Assembly: GCF_900055185.1 (NCBI RefSeq) | Contig: NZ_FIZX01000004.1 | Coordinates: forward strand, 62,001-126,000 | Direction of reading: 5' to 3' | From: Grimontia celer | GTDB taxonomy: Bacteria > Pseudomonadota > Gammaproteobacteria > Enterobacterales > Vibrionaceae | DNA: 64,000 nt | Part shown: piece by piece, positions 1 to 7,390 of the stretch | Numbering within the stretch: position 1 is the stretch's first letter | Layout of the letters: each line of letters begins with the position of its first letter | The notes under the pieces: generated by a model | Seen by the model: the letters and a program-made list of their open reading frames with translations, nothing else | Told to the model about the DNA's origin: nothing | Databases searched by the model: none | Made by a program: the position numbers and the translations under genes

Positions 1-1035
1 CTTATCTGCGCCGTTCTCGTCGCCATCTTCGCGCATGGCATATTCACGCATGATGTTTATCAAGGTGTCATAGTGCCTAGGCTCGACAAATAACAGTAAA
101 TGCCAATGCGGTGTGCCGTCATGTTGTGGCTCTACGACGCGAAAACCATAGAAACGCACGTCTTCTCGCTGCAACTTGGCACGAACCAGTTTCCAGTTCT
201 CGTTCAGATAGGTTTGGGCTTCGGCTGGCGTATAGCCTTGCCATTTGGGGTTATCGTCTCCCGTCGTTGCATAGCTACGGTGATACTTTGACGGACAAGT
301 AATGGTGAGGAAGGTGGCAACATGGCCTAGCTCGTTAGCGAGGTCTTCAAAGCCACGTGCACGAACCATCAACTCAGTTTTGCGGATTTTCGGGTCTGAT
401 ACGCCCTTTTGTGAAAGCTCCAACAGGCTAAAGCTTTGGCCGTGTTGGTTGGTCATGACAGTCTTTGAAAGATATTCCGTTTGATGGAATTTCTGCGCAG
501 TCCTGGCGGTAAGTGTTTCGTCCGAACAATAGATAGCCTTACAGCGATTCACTTCCCCAAAGTGGCGCATGGTAGTTTCTATGTTTGCTCGCAATGCCCT
601 GCGAAGTCTGCGCAGCCACCAAGACTTGTCCGACAGCCGCCGTAAACGCCCTTCGAGTGTGTATTTCTTCTCTTCTGGTGGGGTAATTCCATAGCTGAGG
701 CAAAGTGCGGTCAGTGAAGAAAGCGTTTCTTCCTCGTTGCCCATCATGGCTCGACGAATCGACAACGCAGCATCAACCAGATTTTCGGCCTCTTCACGAA
801 GCTCATCTTCTGACATGCTGAGACTAAGCGTTTCAGGGGAAACGGTAAGCTTTGCCGTTAGGCCATCAACCAATTCACGAAGGTCTGTGTTTCTAACCTG
901 CTTGTTTGAGATTGTCTTGTAACGAGCGAATAGAATCTTTTGTGCTTTGGCGGGCAATAAGGAAAGGCGCTCTTTTACGAACGCCCTGTCATCCCAATCA
1001 ATTTTCGCCAGTTCGCTTTCAGGAATGGCTAACAT
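1..1035 (-). CDS. Phage replication endonuclease, P2 gpA type (partial, C-terminus outside window)
   Basis: The reading frame opens at an ATG whose complement is 1033-1035 and stays open to base 1, giving 345 codons with the C-terminus beyond the left edge. The visible part ends with a histidine-hydrophobic-histidine motif, H310-W311-H312, at 100-108. It is followed by hydrophobic residues (GTPHWHLLLFVEP), the HUH metal-binding motif of rolling-circle nucleases. The preceding sequence (RARGFEDLANELGHVATFLT, then FYGFRVVEPQHDG) resembles the gpA family of P2-like phages. Such proteins nick their own origin, often inside the gene, to start replication. The catalytic tyrosines would lie outside the window. 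Its start overlaps the end of the upstream small gene by 17 bases, so the two are probably translationally coupled. Family assignment rests on motif recognition. Confidence 0.85.
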   Translation of the reverse strand, partial: MLAIPESELAKIDWDDRAFVKERLSLLPAKAQKILFARYKTISNKQVRNTDLRELVDGLTAKLTVSPETLSLSMSEDELREEAENLVDAALSIRRAMMGNEEETLSSLTALCLSYGITPPEEKKYTLEGRLRRLSDKSWWLRRLRRALRANIETTMRHFGEVNRCKAIYCSDETLTARTAQKFHQTEYLSKTVMTNQHGQSFSLLELSQKGVSDPKIRKTELMVRARGFEDLANELGHVATFLTITCPSKYHRSYATTGDDNPKWQGYTPAEAQTYLNENWKLVRAKLQREDVRFYGFRVVEPQHDGTPHWHLLLFVEPRHYDTLINIMREYAMREDGDENGADK

Positions 1036-1300
1036 CTAACGCCCTCCCTGTATCAGTAAGTTCGTAGCGAAGCCACGAGATACCGTAGTATTGAACCTGT
1101 CTTTTAGTCAGAATCCCTTCTCGTTGAAGTTTGAGAATCGTCCGGTGCATCACTCGAATACCGAAACCCTCAGAGCAGGCGTAACGGCCTTCAATACATG
1201 GCTTGCTTGAATTGCACAGTTCGAACCAATGCCCTTTTTGAAGCGCTCCGATAACGTCTCGAAGGTGTTTGTTTAACTTAAGCTTCTTGGCGTTAGACAT
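1019..1300 (-). CDS. Small winged-helix-like hypothetical protein of the element
   Basis: This 93-residue protein starts at the ATG at 1298-1300, directly after a strong GGAGGTGAAC ribosome site. A longer version starting at 1348 is possible but has no such site. The C-terminal half (TILKLQREGILTKRQVQYYG, then a beta-hairpin-like WLRYELTDTGRAL) looks like a winged helix-turn-helix, so a DNA-binding role is plausible but unproven. It overlaps the AlpA-type gene upstream by 8 bases and the replication gene downstream by 17, forming a tightly packed minus-strand operon. I do not recognise a named family. Confidence 0.7.
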   Translation of the reverse strand: MSNAKKLKLNKHLRDVIGALQKGHWFELCNSSKPCIEGRYACSEGFGIRVMHRTILKLQREGILTKRQVQYYGISWLRYELTDTGRALDVSHS

Positions 1301-1535
1301 GTTCACCTCCATCACAAACAAGTTGAGTTTGCTTGCGGTGGCTATCAAGCCATTGGTCGAGGTCTTCTTTCAGGTAACGGACGGCACGACCGATTTTAAT
1401 AAACGGTGGTGCTTCGGTGCGGTTCTGGCGGTGGCCTTCCATGCGTGATTGACGCAGAAAGGAACGGCTCATGCCGATATAGGCGGAAGTTTCTTGTTCA
1501 GTGTATGCGCGTTTATTCGAGTGCTGTATAGCCAT
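1293..1535 (-). CDS. AlpA-family / excisionase-like transcriptional regulator
   Basis: An 80-residue protein with a MerR/AlpA-like helix-turn-helix. YTEQETSAYIGMSRSFLRQS forms the recognition region, and FIKIGRAVRYLKEDLDQWL is the typical wing and C-terminal helix of the HTH_17 group. AlpA proteins of satellites and P4-like elements activate the integrase or early genes and can act as recombination directionality factors. The start is set by an AGGAG site eight bases before the ATG. It sits between the unknown 299-residue gene and the replication operon, next to two palindromes at 1541-1596 that could be its operators. Confidence 0.8.
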   Translation of the reverse strand: MAIQHSNKRAYTEQETSAYIGMSRSFLRQSRMEGHRQNRTEAPPFIKIGRAVRYLKEDLDQWLDSHRKQTQLVCDGGEHV

Positions 1536-1540
1536 AACGA

Positions 1541-1596
1541 TATCTCCTGTTGTTCGTTGGGAGATACCGTAAGCGTCCCAATTGCCTTGGGACGCT
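1541..1596. promoter_or_regulatory. Two palindromes upstream of the AlpA-type gene
   Basis: A perfect 10-base inverted repeat (AGCGTCCCAA, five-base loop, TTGGGACGCT) lies at 1572-1596. A second one, TATCTCC with GGAGATA, lies at about 1541-1567. The hexamer TTGGGA recurs near 1557, 1587 and 1611. The arms are not followed by a T-run on the minus strand, so a simple terminator is unlikely. I infer operator sites for the AlpA-type regulator or a processing hairpin between the two genes. Confidence 0.45.
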
Positions 1597-1622
1597 GGCT
1601 GGGATTCTAGTTGGGAGAGTTT

Positions 1623-2522
1623 TTATTTAACCTCGTTTTTCAGGGTTGAAACGTAATTTGTGAAGGTTTTATATTTAAGTTCTTTTGTCGTATCGCCCTG
1701 ACCAAACCACTTAATCAAATCATGATTGATGTCGTAAATCAGGCTATCAACATCAATTTCTTTAGCTTCGGTATGATGATCTCGCTTTATCGCGTTCCAA
1801 ATGACCCGAGGTTCAGCATCAGGATTACCAAAGAGCACCTTACTTATCATTATCTTTATCCCGTGCGTTTCAATGTCGCTCAGGTCTACCACTTTCTGGC
1901 TTTTACGTTCACTTTGGTTTGTTTCAAGACCAAATACTTTGTTCACGGCTTCTAAATCAAACCGAAGCTGATCAAGCCGAATCTCTAACGGTTTGATTGC
2001 CAATTCTTCCTCGGTAGCGAGCAAAGCATCAAACAGGCCTGAGATGCCTTCTCTTTGCCACTCATCTGTACCCGCTTTCGCAAATTGCTTTGCCCTCTGA
2101 CCGTATACCGCCTGAGTACCAATCGACGCGAACGCAACAAATGGGTCTAAATGCTTATTCGGCAATGTGGTAACCGAACTAAACCGAACAGGTTTGGCTT
2201 TAGGGTAATCCGTTGAAACACTTCGCCAATTGGCAACGAAGTCAGGTTCAAGGATAAGCGTCCGGCTAATCGCCGTTTTTAATGAAGAGAGGCAATCAAT
2301 CGATTGCTTGGACGTGAGACTCAAAACCCCACGGTAATCAAACAAGTTTGCCAGCGCAGGCCTATTAGGTTCTTTGCTCTGTATTTGAGCGCCTAGCGCT
2401 TTAGCATCCACCCAAGCACAAAGCGACAAATCGCCTCTTTCAACGGCATGAAGTAAATCGCCTTTGGTGATTGGGGTGATATCACTGATTTCGTCTAAGC
2501 GATAAAAACGTCTTTTTTGCAT
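1623..2522 (-). CDS. Unknown 299-residue protein of the integrative element
   Basis: This is a complete frame with no membrane segment or signal peptide. Near the N-terminus it carries a segment (FYRLDEISDITPITKGDLLH, followed by LSLCAWVDAKALGA) of a kind I associate with regulatory or accessory proteins of gammaproteobacterial integrative elements. The rest shows no motif that I can name. It is separated from the AlpA-type gene by palindromic DNA and has a 605-base gene-free region upstream. Its codon use resembles the integrase and replication genes rather than the AT-rich defence pair. It is probably part of the element backbone, but its function is unknown. Confidence 0.65.
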   Translation of the reverse strand: MQKRRFYRLDEISDITPITKGDLLHAVERGDLSLCAWVDAKALGAQIQSKEPNRPALANLFDYRGVLSLTSKQSIDCLSSLKTAISRTLILEPDFVANWRSVSTDYPKAKPVRFSSVTTLPNKHLDPFVAFASIGTQAVYGQRAKQFAKAGTDEWQREGISGLFDALLATEEELAIKPLEIRLDQLRFDLEAVNKVFGLETNQSERKSQKVVDLSDIETHGIKIMISKVLFGNPDAEPRVIWNAIKRDHHTEAKEIDVDSLIYDINHDLIKWFGQGDTTKELKYKTFTNYVSTLKNEVK

Positions 2523-2540
2523 CCTTGCCTGTTTCCTAGC

Positions 2541-2636
2541 CTTTAGGTTTGTAAGCCGAACGAGCCGAACCTTTAGGCCTACCCGACTCGTTTAGAGGCC
2601 CAGTGTTTATGCGGTTTCGTCGGTTAAGAAGCTGAA
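2541..2636. repeat. Imperfect direct repeat, copy A
   Basis: About 96 bases starting CTTTAGGTTTGT and ending CGGTTAAGAAGCTGAA match copy B at 2848-2944 in the same orientation. By hand alignment about three quarters of positions agree, with one single-base gap. Short GAACC, CCGAAC and AACCGAA words are unusually dense here and continue to about 2720, giving an iteron-like look. The repeat lies just upstream of the 299-residue gene. Confidence 0.65.
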
Positions 2637-2847
2637 AGTTTGGTTTTAACCGAAAGAGGTAACCTAAAGGTTCATCTAACCGAAGTTGGTTGGTTAAGCC
2701 GTCGGCTTCCAAACCGAATTTACATCCAGATAGATTAAGGGAAGTTGATACCAACGTAACGTCACTGCAAGCGATCTGGCTCGTATTCTCTCCATCTAAT
2801 TCAAAGTTAGTATTTAATGGTTAGAGAAAATCCCACAGTTAAAAGGT

Positions 2848-2944
2848 CTTTAGGTTTGTTAACCAAAACGAACCGAGCCTTTAGATCTACCAATTTCAGT
2901 TAGAAACCTAGTATTCATGAGGTTTGGTCGGTTAAGAGGCCGAA
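2848..2944. repeat. Imperfect direct repeat, copy B
   Basis: This is the second copy of the approximately 96-base repeat, starting CTTTAGGTTTGT and ending CGGTTAAGAGGCCGAA. It is more AT-rich than copy A and stands between copy A and the defence gene pair. It could be a decayed miniature repeat, an origin or iteron region, or the boundary left by cargo insertion. Confidence 0.6.
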
Positions 2945-3127
2945 TACTATATCTATAAAAATCGCAGGAGACTCACTAATTAATCAAGTCGACGAGAACA
3001 CTTTCTAGACCTGATTTATCAGATGGAAATCACCATTCTGAAAGTGAATGTATATTTTTAAAGAAAAAAACGCACCCTAACAGTATAATCAATCGCCAAT
3101 CACTAGATATACTAATAGAGAGCTCCC

Positions 3128-4417
3128 ATGAAGATAGAATCAATAATCATAGAAGGTTTATTTGGAATATTCACCCATGAGATAAGCTTTTCTGATGATG
3201 ATATAACAATAATTATTGGTGAAAATGGACTTGGAAAAACCGTTTTACTTGAGATGTTAGATAACATTTTCAAATACAACTTTGATCAAGTAAAAGAAGT
3301 AACATTTAAAAAGCTAACCATTACATTTACTGACAAGAGTCAGTGGTTATTACAAGTACATAATGAAAAAGGCCAAAACAGACTAAAAATTAGGAACCCA
3401 GAGTCCGCAAAAAACAAGTGGATAAACCTTGATGAGCATTCAAAGTCAGCTAGAAGAAATAGACTCAATAGGAGATCTTACTTAATTGAAAATGAAAATG
3501 GAGATGTAGTAGAAAGAGTCTACCGGCACTATGATGAGGATGATATTTTCATACAAAAATTAATTAACCAAAAAAAAAGCAGGAATCAACTCCCTAACTG
3601 GTTCTTAGAAAAAGTCGATCACATTAAAATTGAGTTAATTGAAACACAGCGGATACTAACAAAACACGGAAAAAATGATGAAAAATACAAATCAACAATA
3701 ATGTATTGTGCCCAAGACCTAAAAGAGAAATTACAATCATACAGCAACAAAGCGCAGAATATAACAGCCAACCTAGATAGTACATTTCCAAACCGAGTAA
3801 TAGAAAAGTTAAACAAAATAACAACATTAACAAGTGATGACATCAATGAAAAACTAAACAAACTCAATGATAGAAGAAAAGAGCTAGCAAGTGTGGGTCT
3901 GTTAACAAATATTAACCTTGAAGATATTCAGAACTTAAAAAAGAATGAAGCCAGCGTTTTCAACTTCATAAGTCAATATATTGAGGATAGCAAGGAAAAG
4001 CTTGAGCCATACAATGAAATCCACAAACAACTTTCACTATTCCTAAGAATCACTAACGCCAGACTTAAACATAAAAAAATATCCTCATGTATGAATAATG
4101 GCTTTAAAGTTCAATCAACCATTCTATATGATGAACAAGGTAGTCCTTTAGAGTTTCCATTCGAAAAGCTCTCTTCAGGAGAGCAACATGAAATAATTCT
4201 GTTCTACAAACTTATCTTCTTATATGGCAAAGGAAGTCTTGTCTTGATTGATGAGCCTGAGCTATCTCTACATATTTCTTGGCAAAACAATTTCATTAAT
4301 GACATAAAAGAGATAATTTCTCAAAACAACCTGTCTGTAATAATAGCAACTCACTCCCCTGACCTCATAGGGAATCATTGGAATCTGACTCAGAAACTTG
4401 TAGGTTTGGAGTCATAA
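3128..4417 (+). CDS. ariA: AAA-type ATPase, AriA-like subunit of a PARIS defence pair
   Basis: This 429-residue protein has an ABC/SMC-type ATPase split around a charged, helical middle. It shows Walker A (GENGLGKT, about residues 33-40), a lysine/glutamate-rich probable coiled coil between about residues 130 and 300, a signature-like LSSGEQHE near 347, Walker B (LVLIDEPELSLH) near 372-383 and a switch histidine in IIATHSPDLIG near 410. This is the AAA_15/AAA_21 class found in OLD, Gabija, Septu and PARIS defence systems. The next gene begins two bases after its stop and encodes a DUF4435/TOPRIM protein, the AriB partner, so PARIS is the best fit. There the ATPase complex holds the nuclease inactive until a phage anti-restriction protein is sensed. 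The gene is far more AT-rich than its neighbours and is on the opposite strand from the element backbone, indicating cargo. Confidence 0.75.
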   Translation: MKIESIIIEGLFGIFTHEISFSDDDITIIIGENGLGKTVLLEMLDNIFKYNFDQVKEVTFKKLTITFTDKSQWLLQVHNEKGQNRLKIRNPESAKNKWINLDEHSKSARRNRLNRRSYLIENENGDVVERVYRHYDEDDIFIQKLINQKKSRNQLPNWFLEKVDHIKIELIETQRILTKHGKNDEKYKSTIMYCAQDLKEKLQSYSNKAQNITANLDSTFPNRVIEKLNKITTLTSDDINEKLNKLNDRRKELASVGLLTNINLEDIQNLKKNEASVFNFISQYIEDSKEKLEPYNEIHKQLSLFLRITNARLKHKKISSCMNNGFKVQSTILYDEQGSPLEFPFEKLSSGEQHEIILFYKLIFLYGKGSLVLIDEPELSLHISWQNNFINDIKEIISQNNLSVIIATHSPDLIGNHWNLTQKLVGLES

Positions 4418-4419
4418 CT

Positions 4420-5319
4420 GTGGATGAATTTATAACGCCAGATAGAATTGCAAACTCTATTATGCAAGACACGAATGACTCAAAATATTATTTACTTATT
4501 GAGGGTGTAAAAGATTTAAATGTATATCCACAATTCTTCAATAAAGAATTAATTGAACCTAAAGTCACTTTTGGAAAATATAAAATGAGGGATGTTTGGG
4601 AAATATTAGAAGGGAGAGGGTTTACAGATAAGATTGCAATCAGAGACGCAGATTTTATTAGAGTAAGAGGGAACTACCAAGAGGATTTTCATCCAAACTT
4701 TTTCATAACTGACACTCATGATTCTGAGGGTATGATAGTCAAGACTCCCACTTTTGAAAAAGTTTTAGAGCAAATGTTAGGTTTAGAGAGAAAACAAACT
4801 CTAATGGAAAAATTTCCCAACCTAAAATGCCACATAAAAGATCTCGCCTATAAGGTAGGATGTTTAAAACTAGCAAACAAGTTAGATAGACTTGGGCTAG
4901 TATTCAAACCTCAAAAGGCGAATGGGAAAAAGTTAGACTTTACAAAATTTGTTGATGTAAAAAGCTTTACCTTTATTGATGACACAGCTCTTATTCAAAC
5001 AGCTATAAACTACTCAATTAACAAAGTAGAAGACAAGGGGTCAATAAAAACTCAGGAGGAAATACACTCATCATTAGAAAAGGTAATTGCCCTTGACTTC
5101 CCAATAGATGAGATAGTTCATGGGCATGATCTTTCTGAGTTAACATACATATTAATAAGAAAACACTTAAAGATTAACAATGATATGGTAAATAGCGGAG
5201 ATAACATTGAAAAATTGTGGGCAATGTCTTACGACTCAATGTATTTCAAGAAAAGCGAGCTTTATACGAAAATTGATGACTTCACAAAACAAAAAGACTT
5301 AGGAATCTTACTAGTATAG
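4420..5319 (+). CDS. ariB: DUF4435 / TOPRIM-like effector, AriB-like subunit of a PARIS defence pair
   Basis: I chose the GTG at 4420, two bases after the ATPase stop and eight bases after a GGAG site, giving 299 residues. The ATG at 4378 would overlap the ATPase and lacks a clear site. The N-terminal domain has TOPRIM hallmarks: LLIEGVKD with glutamate 28, then KIAIRDADF with aspartates 76 and 78. FFITDTHDSEGMIV follows, a signature I associate with DUF4435. In PARIS, AriB is the toxic nuclease released from AriA when phage anti-restriction proteins such as Ocr appear, and it is reported to cleave host tRNA. From memory, the key glutamate lies near residue 26 there, close to the position here. 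The C-terminal half is alpha-helical and variable. Trigger and target in this host are unknown. Confidence 0.75.
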   Translation: MDEFITPDRIANSIMQDTNDSKYYLLIEGVKDLNVYPQFFNKELIEPKVTFGKYKMRDVWEILEGRGFTDKIAIRDADFIRVRGNYQEDFHPNFFITDTHDSEGMIVKTPTFEKVLEQMLGLERKQTLMEKFPNLKCHIKDLAYKVGCLKLANKLDRLGLVFKPQKANGKKLDFTKFVDVKSFTFIDDTALIQTAINYSINKVEDKGSIKTQEEIHSSLEKVIALDFPIDEIVHGHDLSELTYILIRKHLKINNDMVNSGDNIEKLWAMSYDSMYFKKSELYTKIDDFTKQKDLGILLV

Positions 5320-5338
5320 GTTTAATACTCTGAGATTT

Positions 5339-6574
5339 TTATCCAATCAAGCTAACAGCAGCAGCCTTATGCTCTGGCGCTAAGTGTGCATACCTTAGCG
5401 TCATTTTAAGGTCTGCATGGCCTAGCAATTCTCGAACTGTGTTCAGGTCTACCCCCGCCATCACTAGCTTACTGGCAAAGTGGTGGCGGAGGTCATGAAA
5501 GTTGAACTCTTCAATTTCTGCCATCTTCATTACCATGCCCCACGGCTTTTTCACCTCAGTAAGCGGCACGCCAGCCTTACCTTCAAACACATAAGTCGCT
5601 TTCTGGTTTTGCTCTCGCCAGTTGAAAAGCGCGTTGTACGCTTCATTGTTTAGTGGAATGGTTCGGCCTTGCTTTGACTTGGCATTACCGCCACGTACTT
5701 GCAGGTAACGCTCAGTAAAGTAAATGTCTGACCAAGCAAGACTCAATAGCTCGCCACGGCGCAAACCTGTATTCATGGCAAGCAGTATCAACGGCTCGAC
5801 GTAATCCACGAAGGTGACATCATCCAAACTTGGAAATTGCTCATAACCTCGAATTTCTCTGTGTTCGTTGGCTGAACGCCTAGCAGCGCGGGCATTCATA
5901 TCACGCAGCTTGATAGCATGACGCAACCGCTTTTCTTCGCTTTCATTAAGGTAACGGACGCGAATGTTATCCGCTTTGATGGTTTTGACTTTGCTCAGTT
6001 CGTGGGAATCAATCAACCCCCATTCAACCGCTCTTGATAGCGCGCCTTTCAGTGAGTTCACGCTGTGATTAATGGTTGAAGGTGTTCGCCCTTTTTGCCT
6101 TTGCTCACTACGCCACTTTTCAATCTCCCAAGGGGTGATTTGATCCAGTTCCTTATCCATCAGAAATGCGAAGCGGCTTTTTATGTGGTTAACGATGCGG
6201 TTGGCTGTTTTGGGATTTCGCGTTATCAAAAACGGCAGATAACGCTCATCAAGGTAAACAGGGAGCTTGAGGTGTTTCCGGCGTTGAGTTTCTTGGCGTA
6301 CCTGCTTTTTCTCTTCATGTACGTCATTGCCCTTAGCCACTTGTCCCGCTTTCTCTTTGGCAAGGTCTCGCGCTTGAGCGGGAGTGATATCTGTTGCGTT
6401 TCCAAGCTTGTAGTTCACCTGTTTGCCATCAAAACGATAGAACAGGTAGTAAACGATGCGACCCGCCGAAGAAATCCGCGCATGGAAGCCGAGAATTTCG
6501 GTATCATTGATCCGCTTATCTTCTATCCGAAGTTGCTTGATACTGGTGGTGGTGATCTTCTTTTTTATAGGCAT
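5339..6574 (-). CDS. Tyrosine site-specific integrase
   Basis: A 411-residue phage-type integrase. Residues 1-90 form the arm-binding DUF4102-like domain (the LGFHARISSAGRIVYYLFYR region). Residues 110-200 are the SAM-like core-binding domain. The catalytic domain has arginine in TGLRRGELLSL, the HDLRHHFAS box and the nucleophile tyrosine in LGHADLKMTLRYAHLAP. It would integrate and excise the element, presumably with the AlpA-type protein as partner. It converges on the defence pair with only 19 bases between stops. The attachment site should lie upstream of its start, between 6575 and about 6950, which would make this the right end of the element. Confidence 0.93.
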   Translation of the reverse strand: MPIKKKITTTSIKQLRIEDKRINDTEILGFHARISSAGRIVYYLFYRFDGKQVNYKLGNATDITPAQARDLAKEKAGQVAKGNDVHEEKKQVRQETQRRKHLKLPVYLDERYLPFLITRNPKTANRIVNHIKSRFAFLMDKELDQITPWEIEKWRSEQRQKGRTPSTINHSVNSLKGALSRAVEWGLIDSHELSKVKTIKADNIRVRYLNESEEKRLRHAIKLRDMNARAARRSANEHREIRGYEQFPSLDDVTFVDYVEPLILLAMNTGLRRGELLSLAWSDIYFTERYLQVRGGNAKSKQGRTIPLNNEAYNALFNWREQNQKATYVFEGKAGVPLTEVKKPWGMVMKMAEIEEFNFHDLRHHFASKLVMAGVDLNTVRELLGHADLKMTLRYAHLAPEHKAAAVSLIG

Positions 6575-6952
6575 GATTTTTTGCTTCCCTGCAACTCGCC
6601 GCGCTCGCTGTGTAGCACATATGTAGCAAATTAATCATATTCCCATGGATTTTGATGAACAAGAGCAAACAAACCAAAACACGACAAACCACTGATTTTA
6701 ATAAGTTAATTTGTGCATTTTCGTTCATCCTTGTTCATTGAAAAATAACGAAAAATCCCCCTCATAATCGATTGGTCCATAATTCAAATCTGCGAGGATG
6801 GTGAAAAATGTAGATGATGCTATTGCGGAGTTAGATAAGGCAGGGATTTATCCTTTCGAAAGTAAGGGAGCGGCAAAGCAATACGCAAAACAGCTCTCAT
6901 TGGCCTCGTTCAAATATCTGCCTATCTCCATGAACTGAACCGTCAGGAGCCT
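6575..6952. other. Probable right junction of the integrative element
   Basis: This stretch separates the integrase start from the first non-element gene. No tRNA or tmRNA end is visible, so integration at such a gene is not evident. It contains only the weak 46-codon frame at 6798-6938. The core attachment sequence cannot be defined because the left end of the element lies outside the window. Confidence 0.4.
6798..6938 (+). CDS. Possible small protein or gene remnant, 46 residues
   Basis: The ATG follows directly on a GAGG, and a GTG one codon later would be better spaced. The product (start VKNVDDAIAELDKAGIYPFE) is hydrophilic at first and ends without a membrane segment. It lies alone on the plus strand between the integrase and a minus-strand gene, close to the inferred attachment site. 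It could be a fragment of a chromosomal gene cut by integration. I do not recognise it. Confidence 0.3.
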   Translation: MVKNVDDAIAELDKAGIYPFESKGAAKQYAKQLSLASFKYLPISMN

Positions 6953-7366
6953 TTAGTTTGAATTGAGGGCATTTTTGGAAGCGTAAATGATAGTTGGTGG
7001 TGCGGTTGTCAGAATACTGACGCACTCAGTATTACCAGCAATAAGATACTCAGTTAGACCTTCGGGATCGGATAGAAAACCAGACCGTGTTTTCTCAAGA
7101 CTAAGCCAGCCTCCCTCTTTCACGGTGCAAAGCCAAGTAAGGTCGGCATTGTCTGCCCACCAAAACTCATTTAGGTCGAATTCATCCAACACTCTGAATC
7201 CATCCACCCCAAAAAAGCAGACGTACACAGGCTCTTCGACATTATCAAACTCGACATGGACTTTGAGCATACAACCGTCCCAATTTACACCGCGAACGTC
7301 TGACACGCGTTGTTCATTGAATTCAGTGTCTACTGGCTCTATCTTGACGACCGAGTTTTTATCCAT
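6953..7366 (-). CDS. Hypothetical protein, 137 residues
   Basis: A complete acidic, tryptophan-rich soluble protein (for example DLNEFWWADNADLTW), without signal peptide or membrane helix. Its ATG is preceded by GAGG at a spacing of ten. It begins 24 bases after the end of the broken Coa1-like gene on the same strand, so both may have formed one operon. Size, acidity and isolation would fit an immunity or small accessory protein, but I recognise no family. Confidence 0.55.
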   Translation of the reverse strand: MDKNSVVKIEPVDTEFNEQRVSDVRGVNWDGCMLKVHVEFDNVEEPVYVCFFGVDGFRVLDEFDLNEFWWADNADLTWLCTVKEGGWLSLEKTRSGFLSDPEGLTEYLIAGNTECVSILTTAPPTIIYASKNALNSN

Positions 7367-7390
7367 GCTGATTCGTCCTCATTTTTAGCG

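Larger units (their letters stand above)
2523..3127. other. Gene-free 605-base region between element backbone and defence cargo
   Basis: It holds the two imperfect repeats (2541-2636 and 2848-2944) and, from about 2760 on, markedly AT-rich DNA leading into the ATPase gene. A consensus TATAAT at 3084-3089 and a TATACT at 3108-3113 lie 15 to 45 bases before the ATPase ATG. No convincing -35 element accompanies either, so the promoter is only suggested. The 72-codon minus-strand frame at 2536-2754 lies inside repeat DNA and is not accepted as a gene. Confidence 0.5.

Noticed and set aside
2536-2754. Minus-strand frame of 72 codons
   Set aside because: It lies inside the imperfect repeat and AACCGAA-rich DNA, its composition is repeat-like and copy B carries stops in the same frame.
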